Assembly: GCA_029202485.1 (NCBI GenBank) | Contig: CP119313.1 | Coordinates: forward strand, 1,984,001 to 2,048,000 | Length of the DNA stretch: 64,000 bases | Direction of reading: 5' to 3' | From: Candidatus Pedobacter colombiensis | GTDB lineage: Bacteria; Bacteroidota; Bacteroidia; Sphingobacteriales; Sphingobacteriaceae | Shown: positions 17,400 to 25,477 of the stretch, piece after piece | How positions within the stretch are numbered: position 1 is the stretch's first letter | Layout: each line of letters starts with the position of its first letter | Notes under the pieces: generated by a model | What the model saw: the letters and a program-made list of their open reading frames with translations, nothing else | Told to the model about the DNA's origin: nothing | Databases searched by the model: none | Position numbers and translations under genes: made by a program

Positions 17400-19460
17400 A
17401 TGATAAGAAACAGATGTGCCTGTAGGGGCGTAAATTGTGCTTTATTAACTTTTTTGGCCGTTTTTTGGTCTTACCTTTTTATGCCTGGAAATTTGCTGGC
17501 ACAAACGGTTGATACCAGGGCTTTAAAGTCAGACTCGTTAAATAAAGTAAACCAGCTTAAAGAAGTACAGATCAGCAGGATAAAGATTACACGACGGCAG
17601 ACTTCCTCCACGCCTTTGCAGATCTTATCAGGAACAGAGCTGGAACGGTTAAACAGTTTGTCTGTTGCTGATGCAGTTCGTTTTTTCTCTGGTGTACAGC
17701 TAAAGGATTATGGCGGCATTGGGGGCTTAAAGACCATCAACGTAAGAAGTATGGGAACCAATCATACTGCTGTATTTTATGATGGCGTACAGTTGGGTAA
17801 TGCCCAGAATGGGCAGGTTGATCTTGGAAAGTTTTCTTTGGATAACATTGAAGAAATAGAACTTTATAATGGCCAGAAGAGCTCAATCTTTCAATCGGCC
17901 AAAGGTTTTGCATCGGGGAGTTCATTATATCTTAATGCAAAGCAGCCTGTTTTTGAAAAGGGGCAGTCTGATCATTTAACAGCAACGCTTAAAAGTGGTT
18001 CGTTTGGCTTAATTAATCCTTCTGTACGCTGGCAAAAGAAAGTAAACGATAAGGTTTACAGTTCAATAAGTGCTGAATATAAAAATGCAAATGGGAGATA
18101 TAAATTCCACGATACAAATGGTGCATACGATACTACATTGGTCAGGAAAAATGGAGATATAGAAACCATGCGCTTGGAGGGGGGCGTGTACGGTAAATTG
18201 GCAGATAGCAGTGTATGGAGTGCTAAGGTTTATTTTTATCATGATGAGCAGGGCTTGCCGGGGGCAATAGTTAATAATGTATATGACTTTACCCAGCGGT
18301 TATGGAACCGGAACTTTTTTGTTCAGGGTAACTATAAAAAAGAAGCGGGCAGGTATAATTTAATGGCATCCGTAAAATATGCGAATGATTATTCCAGGTA
18401 TCTGGACCCCAATATTGTTAAGGATGAAGGGTTAACCAACAATATTTACAAACAGCAGGAATTTTATGTGACCTTATCTAACCGATATAAAATCAATTCT
18501 TTATGGGATGTTGTTTTGTCCGCAGATTATCAGCGCAATACTTTAGATGCCAATTTGTATCGTTTCCCATATCCTACAAGACAAACTGTTCTTATTGCAT
18601 TGGCTACCGAAATTCATTTAAACCGATTAAATATTCAGGCCAATTTATTGGGTACCCTGGTAAATGATGAAGTAAAACAATATTACTCGGCGGGTGATAA
18701 AAGTGAGCTTACCCCAACTGTAATGGCTTCCTGGCAACCTTTTAGTTCAAAGGAATTTCGTTTACGTTCATTTTACAAGCACATTTTCAGGATGCCTACT
18801 TTTAATGATCTGTATTATACATTTGTTGGCAGCACTTTTCTGAAGCCCGAATATACTCAGCAGCATGATGTTGGGTTTACCTACATAAAGCTATTTGAAA
18901 ATAGGTGGTTGAATCAGATCAGTATCCAATCTGATGTTTACTACAATAAGGTAAAGGATAAGATTGTAGCCGTTCCAGGGGCAAACCTGTTTAGATGGAG
19001 TATGCAGAATTTAGGCCGGGTAGAAATAAAGGGATTGGATGTGAATGCACAATCTGTCTGGAAAATTGCTGATGACGTAAGGGCAAATGTAGGGCTCACC
19101 TACACTTATCAACAGGCACTTAATGTAACTAATGTAACGTTAAACTATAGAAATCAAATTCCTTATACACCGGTTCACAGTGGTTCTGTTATTGGAGGGC
19201 TTGACTGGCGAAACCTGGGTATGAATTACAGTTATATTTATACCGGAGAAAGGTACGATCAGAGTGCAAATATTGCTGCCAACTATGTGCAACCCTGGTA
19301 TACACATGATATTGCATGTCACTACCATAAATCTATTGGCGATAAAAATATCAGGCTTGCTGCGGAAATAAATAACCTGTTTGACCAGAATTATGCTGTG
19401 ATTACCAATTTCCCAATGCCCGGCAGGTCATATCGTTTCACCTTATCTTATTCCTATTAA
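17400..19460 (+). CDS. TonB-dependent receptor, BtuB-like, of the lipoprotein-linked B12 operon
   Basis: This is a second outer membrane receptor for corrinoids, 686 residues. The chosen start is ATG at 17400 (MIRNRCACRG). A frame starting with GTG at 17379 would begin inside the riboswitch leader repeat and is less likely. A signal peptide ends near NLLAQ, and a plug follows with IKITRRQTSSTPLQILSG and GIGGLKTINVRSMGTNHTAVF. The barrel ends in an aromatic C-terminus (SYSY). It diverges strongly from receptor 1, so specificity may differ. Its stop overlaps the start of the next gene (TAATG), a strong sign of coupling with the surface lipoproteins. Confidence 0.9.
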   Translation: MIRNRCACRGVNCALLTFLAVFWSYLFMPGNLLAQTVDTRALKSDSLNKVNQLKEVQISRIKITRRQTSSTPLQILSGTELERLNSLSVADAVRFFSGVQLKDYGGIGGLKTINVRSMGTNHTAVFYDGVQLGNAQNGQVDLGKFSLDNIEEIELYNGQKSSIFQSAKGFASGSSLYLNAKQPVFEKGQSDHLTATLKSGSFGLINPSVRWQKKVNDKVYSSISAEYKNANGRYKFHDTNGAYDTTLVRKNGDIETMRLEGGVYGKLADSSVWSAKVYFYHDEQGLPGAIVNNVYDFTQRLWNRNFFVQGNYKKEAGRYNLMASVKYANDYSRYLDPNIVKDEGLTNNIYKQQEFYVTLSNRYKINSLWDVVLSADYQRNTLDANLYRFPYPTRQTVLIALATEIHLNRLNIQANLLGTLVNDEVKQYYSAGDKSELTPTVMASWQPFSSKEFRLRSFYKHIFRMPTFNDLYYTFVGSTFLKPEYTQQHDVGFTYIKLFENRWLNQISIQSDVYYNKVKDKIVAVPGANLFRWSMQNLGRVEIKGLDVNAQSVWKIADDVRANVGLTYTYQQALNVTNVTLNYRNQIPYTPVHSGSVIGGLDWRNLGMNYSYIYTGERYDQSANIAANYVQPWYTHDIACHYHKSIGDKNIRLAAEINNLFDQNYAVITNFPMPGRSYRFTLSYSY

Positions 19461-20599
19461 TGATGAAAAAAAGAACGCTATATAGCTTATGTTCAGTTCT
19501 GTTAAGTGTCGTCTTATTTGCAGCCTGCAGAAAGGATTTGAACCCTGTAAAGGAGGAGGTACAACAGATCCCAGCTGATCCATCTAGTATTATAAAAGGT
19601 TTTTACCTGGTTAATGAGGGGAATATGAATATGAACAAAGCTTCGTTGGACTACCTTGATTTTAGAACGGGGATATACCGCAGCAATATTTATGGGAAAG
19701 CGAACCCGGAAGTGGTAAAGGGTCTGGGCGATGTAGGGAATGATATTGCTGTATATGGTTCTAAGCTATATGTAGTGGTAAACATATCTAATAAGGTAGA
19801 GGTGTTGGATGTTAAAACCGGAAAGAAGATTAAGCAGATTGAGGTGATCAACTGCCGTTACATTACATTTCGTAATGGGAAAGCGTATGTAAGCGCTTAT
19901 CTGGGGACTGTGGGTGATCCTAATGCGCCTCGTGGCATTGTGGCGCAGATAGATACTGTTACCTTAAAAGAAGAGAAAAGGGTTGATGTAGGGCGGCAAC
20001 CTGAAGAAATGGCTATTGTAGGCGACAAATTATACGTAGCTAATTCTGGTGGATATAGTCCGCCAAATTATGAGCGGACGGTTTCTGTAATAGATCTGAA
20101 TACTTTTCAAGTTGTTAAAAATATTGATGTAGGGATTAATCTACATCGTCTAAAGGCTGATCGGTATGGAGATCTGTATGTGACCTCAAGAGGGGATTAT
20201 TATGATATCCCTTCTAAACTTTTTGTGATTGATACCAAGACAGAAACGATCAAGAAAACCTTTGATATTGCGGTAAGTAACCTGACTATTGATGATGATC
20301 AGGCTTATTTCTATAGTACAGAATTTAGCTATATAACAGGAAGTAATACCATTAGCTATGGCATTTTGAATGTAAAAGACGAGGTTATTACTGCTAAGCA
20401 ATTTATTACTGATGGCACCGATAAAAACATCATTATTCCATATGGTATTGCGGTAAACCCTTTTACAAAAGATGTATTTGTTACGGATGCTAAAGACTAT
20501 GTTTCTCCGGGTAGGCTTTATTGTTTTGGTGCCAATGGACGAATGAAATGGTCCGTTAAAACAGGAGATATTCCTGCACACTTCGCATTTATTTATTAA
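19460..20599 (+). CDS. YncE/DUF5074-like beta-propeller lipoprotein, BtuG-like
   Basis: This is a 379-residue lipoprotein (lipobox in VVLFAACRKD) made of repeated beta-propeller blades of the YncE/DUF5074 type, for example KLYVVVNISNKVEVLDVKTGK and KLYVANSGGYSPP. In Bacteroides, BtuG proteins are surface propellers that bind B12 tightly and sit on BtuB. The position here, coupled by a 1 bp overlap to a receptor under a cobalamin riboswitch, fits that role. The BtuG assignment is from fold and context, not from sequence comparison. ATG ATG at the start leaves a one-codon uncertainty. Confidence 0.85.
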   Translation: MMKKRTLYSLCSVLLSVVLFAACRKDLNPVKEEVQQIPADPSSIIKGFYLVNEGNMNMNKASLDYLDFRTGIYRSNIYGKANPEVVKGLGDVGNDIAVYGSKLYVVVNISNKVEVLDVKTGKKIKQIEVINCRYITFRNGKAYVSAYLGTVGDPNAPRGIVAQIDTVTLKEEKRVDVGRQPEEMAIVGDKLYVANSGGYSPPNYERTVSVIDLNTFQVVKNIDVGINLHRLKADRYGDLYVTSRGDYYDIPSKLFVIDTKTETIKKTFDIAVSNLTIDDDQAYFYSTEFSYITGSNTISYGILNVKDEVITAKQFITDGTDKNIIIPYGIAVNPFTKDVFVTDAKDYVSPGRLYCFGANGRMKWSVKTGDIPAHFAFIY

Positions 20600-20618
20600 T
20601 CACATATAAAGTTTAAAA

Positions 20619-21596
20619 ATGAATTTTAACAACAACAATCTAAATTTGAAATGGGCATTTGCAATGCTTATTGCCTTTCAAATGTGCGCCAGTTCCTGTA
20701 AAAAGGATCGGTTTGAAGAAACCGGATACCAACCAAGACCGGTAACTGCATCAAGCAGCAAGTTTATTAGTAAAATATTTGAGTATGTGCCAGCTCCTGG
20801 TCAATTTATTAATGAAGGGCTGGGTAATCCAGAAGCGGCTGAATCACTTGTGGGCAAAGCCAATGAAGGTCTAGTCTCATTAGGGGGATTTGGTGGGTAC
20901 TTGATTTTTGGTTTTGATCACTCAATTAAAAATGGGGAAGGTGCAGATATAGGCATTTTTGGTAATCCCTTAACCGGTGTAAATGCAGAATGGTCTGAGC
21001 CGGGTATAGTAATGGTTATGCAAGATTTGAATAACAATGGATTGCCTGACGACGGTCCCTGGTTTGAACTGGCAGGTAGTGAATACCATAAGGCTGAAAC
21101 CATTAAAAATTACAAGATCACTTATTATAATCCTAAAAATGCAACTGATGATATCAGATGGACTGATAATCAAGGTAAGGAAGGCCATGTGTTACGGAAT
21201 AGGTTCCATAGTAAACAATATTATCCGCTTTGGATTAAAGATCAGGAGCAGATCTCTTTTACCGGAACCCTGTTAAAAAGTACCTTGTTTGATGGTCCTA
21301 TTATTACAAGTAAACCATTTGAATGGGGATATTCTGATAGTGGGTCTCAAGATTATAAGGCATTAATGGAAAGTACGGGGAAAGCTTATAACTCCTTTGA
21401 CATTTCCTGGGCTGTTGATGATAAAGGAAAGCCAGTTGTGTTGGATCATATCGACTTTGTGAAAGTATACACTGGACAGAATTCGAATGGAAATCCATAC
21501 GAACCGGATAGAAGTAATCCAAGAGCAAGGTATCTGGGAGAGGTTTCGACTGAGGTTGGGGGAGCGATTGACATTAGCTTATATCTAAAGAAATAA
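20619..21596 (+). CDS. Surface lipoprotein of the cobalamin uptake operon
   Basis: This 325-residue lipoprotein has its lipobox at about residue 28 (CASSCKKD) after a hydrophobic segment. It is related to cell surface proteins found in Bacteroidota B12 loci, but I cannot assign a precise function. A calcium-loop-like acidic stretch, QDLNNNGLPDDGPWFEL, is visible near residue 133, and the fold looks all-beta (GGFGGYLIFGFDHSI). It is placed between the two beta-propeller lipoproteins with 19 and 22 bp gaps, which suggests a joint surface complex with the receptor, perhaps in corrinoid capture. Confidence 0.75.
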   Translation: MNFNNNNLNLKWAFAMLIAFQMCASSCKKDRFEETGYQPRPVTASSSKFISKIFEYVPAPGQFINEGLGNPEAAESLVGKANEGLVSLGGFGGYLIFGFDHSIKNGEGADIGIFGNPLTGVNAEWSEPGIVMVMQDLNNNGLPDDGPWFELAGSEYHKAETIKNYKITYYNPKNATDDIRWTDNQGKEGHVLRNRFHSKQYYPLWIKDQEQISFTGTLLKSTLFDGPIITSKPFEWGYSDSGSQDYKALMESTGKAYNSFDISWAVDDKGKPVVLDHIDFVKVYTGQNSNGNPYEPDRSNPRARYLGEVSTEVGGAIDISLYLKK

Positions 21597-21618
21597 TTTA
21601 CTTTAACTAAACAAATAA

Positions 21619-22716
21619 ATGAATATTAGAAATTTAAAAATTGCAGGACTTGCATTAGTGATCGCAAGTGCCTTAGCCTCGTGTAAAAAAGACCGTAGTA
21701 TTAAGGAAGAGTTGCCAGTTGCCGGGAAATATGAAAATGGTTTTTTTGTAATTAATGAAGGATGGTTTGGTCATGGCACAGGGTCAGTAAGTTTCTTTGA
21801 TAATGCATCAGGAACACTAAAGGACAGTGTATTTCAAAAAGAGAATCCAAATAGTCAAGGGTTTATGCCAGCCAGTTCCACCGTTCAGTTTGCCACGGAG
21901 TTTAAAAATAACTTATACGTAATAAGTAAGGTTAAAGGGCCTGTTGTAATTGCTGATGCCAAGACACTTAAAGAAGTGGGGCGTATTCCCGGGTCAACTG
22001 ATTACGATTGGCGTGCTTTTGTTGGTTTAGATGAAGATAGAGGCTTATTAAGTGCTAGCGACGGTATTTATATGATTAATCTTAAAACTTATAAACCTTC
22101 ATTTAAATTATTAGGTGCTACAGGGCAAACGGGAGATATGCTAAAAGCCGGTAAATACATCTATGTACTTAATCAGTCGGCCGGAGCGATTATTTATAAT
22201 GCTGATGATCTTACTGTGGTAAAGAAAATAGCTGGGGTTACTTTAGGATTTGCGCAAACACCTAACCAAAAAGTATGGTATACCAAGACAAAATACTTGT
22301 ACAGCTCTAATCCACTAACGTTAGAAACAGATAGTGTTGAACTTCCATTTACACCTGCAACAACGTGGTCTACCTGGTTCTCTTCACCAATTATAGCATC
22401 AACCAAAGATAATACTGTGTTTTTATTGAAATCACCAAGCTTTGGTGGTGGCAAAGAATTGTATAAATATACGGAAGGCAACAAAACGACTTTAGAAAAG
22501 CCTTTTATTACTACTCCTGATAAACAATCGTTTTATAAAAAGAACCTAGGTTATAATCCGCAAACCAATCAGCTTGTTACTACTACTGTTCAGGATGGTT
22601 ATGGTGTAAATTATGCAGTTAATAATATCTATTTTTATGATGCAGGAACAGGGCAGTTGATCAAGCAAATCCCTTATAGTGGTTATTATTTTCCTGCAAT
22701 GTTTGTATTCCATTAA
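21619..22716 (+). CDS. Second DUF5074-like beta-propeller lipoprotein
   Basis: This 365-residue lipoprotein (lipobox in ASALASCKKD) shows repeated blade-like segments such as KNNLYVISKVKGPVVIADAKTLKEV and GKYIYVLNQSAGAIIYNADDL. It resembles the propeller two genes upstream in architecture but not closely in sequence, so the operon carries two different propellers for one receptor. One may cap the receptor and the other may bind another corrinoid or hold a partner; the sequence cannot decide this. It is 22 bp after the previous gene. Confidence 0.82.
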   Translation: MNIRNLKIAGLALVIASALASCKKDRSIKEELPVAGKYENGFFVINEGWFGHGTGSVSFFDNASGTLKDSVFQKENPNSQGFMPASSTVQFATEFKNNLYVISKVKGPVVIADAKTLKEVGRIPGSTDYDWRAFVGLDEDRGLLSASDGIYMINLKTYKPSFKLLGATGQTGDMLKAGKYIYVLNQSAGAIIYNADDLTVVKKIAGVTLGFAQTPNQKVWYTKTKYLYSSNPLTLETDSVELPFTPATTWSTWFSSPIIASTKDNTVFLLKSPSFGGGKELYKYTEGNKTTLEKPFITTPDKQSFYKKNLGYNPQTNQLVTTTVQDGYGVNYAVNNIYFYDAGTGQLIKQIPYSGYYFPAMFVFH

Positions 22717-22734
22717 AATTCCATATAAATAATA

Positions 22735-22742
22735 TAACTTTG
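22735..22742 (+). promoter_or_regulatory. Possible -7 box before the DUF6580-like gene
   Basis: TAACTTTG fits TAnnTTTG and lies 15 bp before the ATG at 22757. No good TTTG element is seen at the right distance, so an internal promoter is only possible. Confidence 0.3.
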
Positions 22743-22756
22743 TGTTATAAAATTAA

Positions 22757-23332
22757 ATGAATATGTCTGGATCTAGATTTAATCCGAGTACGGTAATTCT
22801 GTTATTGATTGTTGTACTTGTAAGTGTCTTCCGCGTAGCGGCGCCTTACTCTGATAATTTTAAAGATATAGCCAATTTTTCGGCAGTTGGTGCTATTGCC
22901 TTGTTTGGCGGTGCGTACTTCAATAGTTCTGTCAAGGCATTTGGTTTTCCTTTATTGGTATTGTTGTTAAGCGATATTTTTATTGCTCAAACATCGGGAT
23001 ATGGTTTCTTTTACCCGGGATGGTATTGGACATATATTGCTTTTATTTTGATGGTTTTTGCCAGTAAGCAATTGCTTAACAAGGTAAATGTTCAAAATTT
23101 AGTATTGTCAACAATTGTGGTAGTGCTAATCCATTGGGTTATTTCTGATATTAGTGCAATGTACATACCTGGATTGTACCCACCTACATTGGCAGGTTTT
23201 GGTGCTTGTTTAATAGCGGCAATTCCTTTCGAATTGAAGTTTTTATATGGAACGTTGGTTTATGGAGCGGTAATGTTTGGTGTAATGGCTATGTATCCCA
23301 GCTTTAGTTTTAAAAAGAGTGTAAATGCTTAA
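22757..23332 (+). CDS. DUF6580-type membrane protein, putative corrinoid or precursor transporter
   Basis: This 191-residue inner membrane protein has five or six predicted helices, without a signal peptide. The sequence (PYSDNFKDIANFSAVGAIALFGGAYF, LLLSDIFIAQ, YPPTLAGFGA) resembles the DUF6580 putative transport family. The small, all-helical plan is reminiscent of ECF transporter substrate-binding (S) subunits. No energising ATPase or BtuC/BtuD gene is nearby. Its position at the end of the cobalamin operon makes corrinoid or cobalt-related transport the best guess. A terminator follows 30 bp downstream. Confidence 0.75.
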   Translation: MNMSGSRFNPSTVILLLIVVLVSVFRVAAPYSDNFKDIANFSAVGAIALFGGAYFNSSVKAFGFPLLVLLLSDIFIAQTSGYGFFYPGWYWTYIAFILMVFASKQLLNKVNVQNLVLSTIVVVLIHWVISDISAMYIPGLYPPTLAGFGACLIAAIPFELKFLYGTLVYGAVMFGVMAMYPSFSFKKSVNA

Positions 23333-23360
23333 AATAGATATAACATTTAATGTATTTATA

Positions 23361-23387
23361 GGCTACCTTTTAAGGTAGCCTTTTTTG
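23361..23387 (+). terminator. Terminator of the B12 operon
   Basis: GGCTACCTT and AAGGTAGCC form a 9 bp stem with a tiny loop, followed by TTTTTTG. It may also serve the opposing gene that ends at 23410. Confidence 0.9.
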
Positions 23388-23409
23388 TTTAGGAGCGGAT
23401 AATTTTCAA

Positions 23410-24309
23410 CTACAAGGACTCTATTTGCTCAATAGTGAGCCCGGTCGTCTCAGAGATAATACTTAAAGAAATATTTACGGCTTTTAATTTGAGTGCCACT
23501 TCTCGGCAACCCTCTTCGCGACCCTCTTGGCGCCCTTCGTCTTTCACATACTCCATCGCATTATAATTATCGCGATGTATTTTCAATCTTTGCTGATATT
23601 CGTTCATCTCTTCTGGGGTTAAGTTGCCAACTTCTGCAATTTCAAATACCTTGTCATATTCTCCCTTGCCTATCAAAGATAGCGGAATTTCGGATAGTTC
23701 TTTTAGGTTATTTAAGATATAAAGCCACTCTTCAAGTTCATTTTCCAATTCCTCTTCTAGTTTTTTAAATTTAGGCGTCTCTATAAAAATATATGCCAAT
23801 TTTGGATAAAACTCTCGGTTCGTATTGATTTCCATTAGCCTAACATCATGGATAAAATGATCCGGGTGGCTGTCATCGAATTTAAAATTCATGATCGCAA
23901 CAAAATATATTTCAGGAATCATGTAATCCCAATTTGCAATTACACCAACTCCTTGTTCCTGAATCAAATTTGACGTATAGAAAATACTTCGGTCTTTAAA
24001 GTTTTTAACTTTTGCTTTCTGCATTTCTACAATAAACTGTTCTCCCTTGTCACCGGTACAATATAGATCAAACACCGTTTTTCTATAAGCGCTACCTGAA
24101 CCTTTATATTGCGTATCATTATACTGAATATCAATGATTACTTTCCTGCCTTTTAACACTTGATTTAGAAAACTGATTAAAAAACTCTTGTTGGGAGCTT
24201 TGCCAAAAATGTGTTTAAATCCGAAGTCAGAATAAGGATCAATAAAGCGTGGAAATTTATCCTTGTTTAGTGAATCGATCAATCTTGTGCTATCTGTTTC
24301 TTCGCTCAT
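23410..24309 (-). CDS. Rpn-family PD-(D/E)XK nuclease / putative transposase
   Basis: This 299-residue protein belongs to the PD-(D/E)XK nuclease-like family often labelled Rpn or transposase PDDEXK_2. The N-terminal domain opens with RFIDPYSDFGFKHIFG. It carries the metal-site pattern in KTVFDLYCTG (Asp) followed by FIVEMQKAK (Glu-x-Gln/Lys). The C-terminal part has a charged repeat, GRQEGREEGCREVA, common in this family and sometimes slippery. It looks intact. Such genes spread horizontally, and this one is alone, next to AT-rich DNA with palindromes. A role in recombination or phage defence is possible but not shown. Confidence 0.85.
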   Translation of the reverse strand: MSEETDSTRLIDSLNKDKFPRFIDPYSDFGFKHIFGKAPNKSFLISFLNQVLKGRKVIIDIQYNDTQYKGSGSAYRKTVFDLYCTGDKGEQFIVEMQKAKVKNFKDRSIFYTSNLIQEQGVGVIANWDYMIPEIYFVAIMNFKFDDSHPDHFIHDVRLMEINTNREFYPKLAYIFIETPKFKKLEEELENELEEWLYILNNLKELSEIPLSLIGKGEYDKVFEIAEVGNLTPEEMNEYQQRLKIHRDNYNAMEYVKDEGRQEGREEGCREVALKLKAVNISLSIISETTGLTIEQIESL

Positions 24310-24439
24310 TTTTCCGCGGCCATTTCAGCAAACGTAATTAGATAATTACTGATAAACCTTGGTTAGATGAAATTTGGTTGAAAATGCTGTTTTATTGAAT
24401 TTAGCCAAAGTAAATTTGCTATGTAGACACTCCACATTC

Positions 24440-24485
24440 CCCCTATAGGTTCACTAGAGCTAAAGAGGGAGTGAACCTGTAGGGG
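24440..24485. repeat. Strong isolated hairpin
   Basis: CCCCTATAGGTTCACT (24440-24455) pairs with AGTGAACCTGTAGGGG (24470-24485), 16 positions with one wobble, around a 14 nt loop. No T-run follows on either strand, so it is not a normal terminator. It lies between the Rpn gene and the small hypothetical gene. Confidence 0.65.
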
Positions 24486-24516
24486 AGCTGTTTCAAACTT
24501 GTGCTTTAGATCAATC

Positions 24517-24792
24517 TTAAACTGGTTTTTTTAGTTCATCATTAAAAATACTGCTTGCTAAGATCAAGATATGGAGGCTTTCATAGAACGCGATATGATT
24601 ACAGCGTTCGGGATTGGTGAACTCATCATTTTCCCTAAAAAAGCCGTGCAAAGACATTTGTCTAAGTTGATCAAGACTTTCGTCGAGTGTGAAATTTTCA
24701 AAAAAAGACTTAATTACATTGTTAGCAAAAGCATAAAGCTCCGCTTTAGTGCCCGAAGGTCTTTTGTGAAGGTAATGTTCGTAAGGATACAT
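24517..24792 (-). CDS. Small hypothetical protein, 91 residues
   Basis: I do not recognise this protein. It is soluble, helical and slightly acidic, starting MYPYEHYLHKRP and containing SFFENFTLDESLDQLRQM. No membrane segment or signal is seen. An overlapping frame on the other strand (24571-24822) is Lys/Ile/Phe-rich with no clear fold, so the minus frame is preferred. It could be a small accessory gene linked to the neighbouring Rpn gene or a lone orphan. There is no ribosome site to confirm the start. Confidence 0.5.
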   Translation of the reverse strand: MYPYEHYLHKRPSGTKAELYAFANNVIKSFFENFTLDESLDQLRQMSLHGFFRENDEFTNPERCNHIAFYESLHILILASSIFNDELKKPV

Positions 24793-24898
24793 ATGCTCAT
24801 TTTTTTAAGTTTCAAAAAATGAGTCCCGATTGAGATTTACAGAAACTATAGCATTATTGTGTAAAACGAAGATGCCTATAGCGAGCTCTAAATACCGC

Positions 24899-25038
24899 GT
24901 TTACGGGCTTCTGACGGCCTTGCCAAACGGATTTACAATAGAGCCCATAATACTATAGTGCACCTTCAAATGTACAATAATATTTATTATGGGCATTAAT
25001 CTATTGTCTCTTTGGCAACATTGTCAGAATTTGTAAAC
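24899..25038. repeat. Imperfect inverted repeat with 54 bp arms
   Basis: Arms 24899-24952 and 24985-25038 are inverted copies sharing five exact blocks in the same order: TATTATGGGC, TCTATTGT, TTTGGCAA, GTCAGAA and GTAAAC, 39 of 54 positions. Small indels lie between the blocks, and the spacer is 32 bp. It looks like the decayed remnant of a palindromic or miniature mobile element. Confidence 0.6.
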
Positions 25039-25295
25039 CGAGACTCTGAATTAATACCTCATTTAAGAAGTAAGTTACGTCATTGTTGTTTTTTTATTTC
25101 ATTGGCTATCTTTTTTATGTGGTTACTACCTGGAACTAAAGTCTATTGTAATATAATCAATGTAATTTAAAAACACAACATTTTCCTATTAAATTATCTG
25201 TGTGTTATTTAATGAAAATATTGTTCTATAATAAAAGATTTTGATTGTTCTGTTCTAAAGATCTATAGCCATAGTTTTTGTTCCCAAAAAATACA

Positions 25296-25392
25296 CTTCC
25301 TCACACCTTGTTCACACCTCCTTCACACAAAACCCACAAAAGGGTACCTTTTTGTGAAGGAAGTGTGTCTAATGTGTGAATTATGTGAGGAG
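25296..25392. promoter_or_regulatory. Palindromic array of phased TTCACAC / GTGTGAA sites
   Basis: Sites TCACAC (25301), TTCACAC (25311) and TTCACAC (25322) are mirrored by GTGAAGG (25354), GTGTGT (25365), GTGTGAA (25374) and GTGAGG (25385). The symmetry axis is near 25340 and spacing is about 10-11 bp, one helical turn. It lies 85-180 bp upstream of the export operon and may be a multi-site operator or an RNA hairpin. Confidence 0.6.
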
Positions 25393-25477
25393 AAGTCCTC
25401 TACTGATTTTAAAACCTTTCATTGTTTTTATTGTTGTTTTTAATGTTAGCGTTGCTTAGCATCTTTTATAGCTCTGT

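Larger units (their letters stand above)
24793..25477. other. 685 bp AT-rich non-coding stretch with two palindromic structures
   Basis: No convincing gene is seen here. The stretch contains a 54 bp-armed imperfect inverted repeat (24899-25038) and a palindromic array of TTCACAC-like sites (25296-25392), listed separately. A shorter sequence, ACTATAGCATTATTG at 24845-24859, echoes the outer edge of the first palindrome in inverted form (CATAATACTATAGTG at 24946-24960). The last 85 bp lead into the export operon. Confidence 0.6.

Noticed and set aside
23410..24309. True transposase of an insertion sequence
   Set aside because: Only the PD-(D/E)XK-type domain is seen; no terminal inverted repeats or target duplications bound the gene.
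24571..24822. Plus-strand open frame opposite the small hypothetical gene
   Set aside because: Its translation is rich in Lys, Ile and Phe with no domain pattern; the minus-strand frame looks more like a real protein.
25296..25392. CRISPR array or simple tandem repeat
   Set aside because: The repeated words are only 6-7 bp, change direction at a central axis and have no spacers of CRISPR length.
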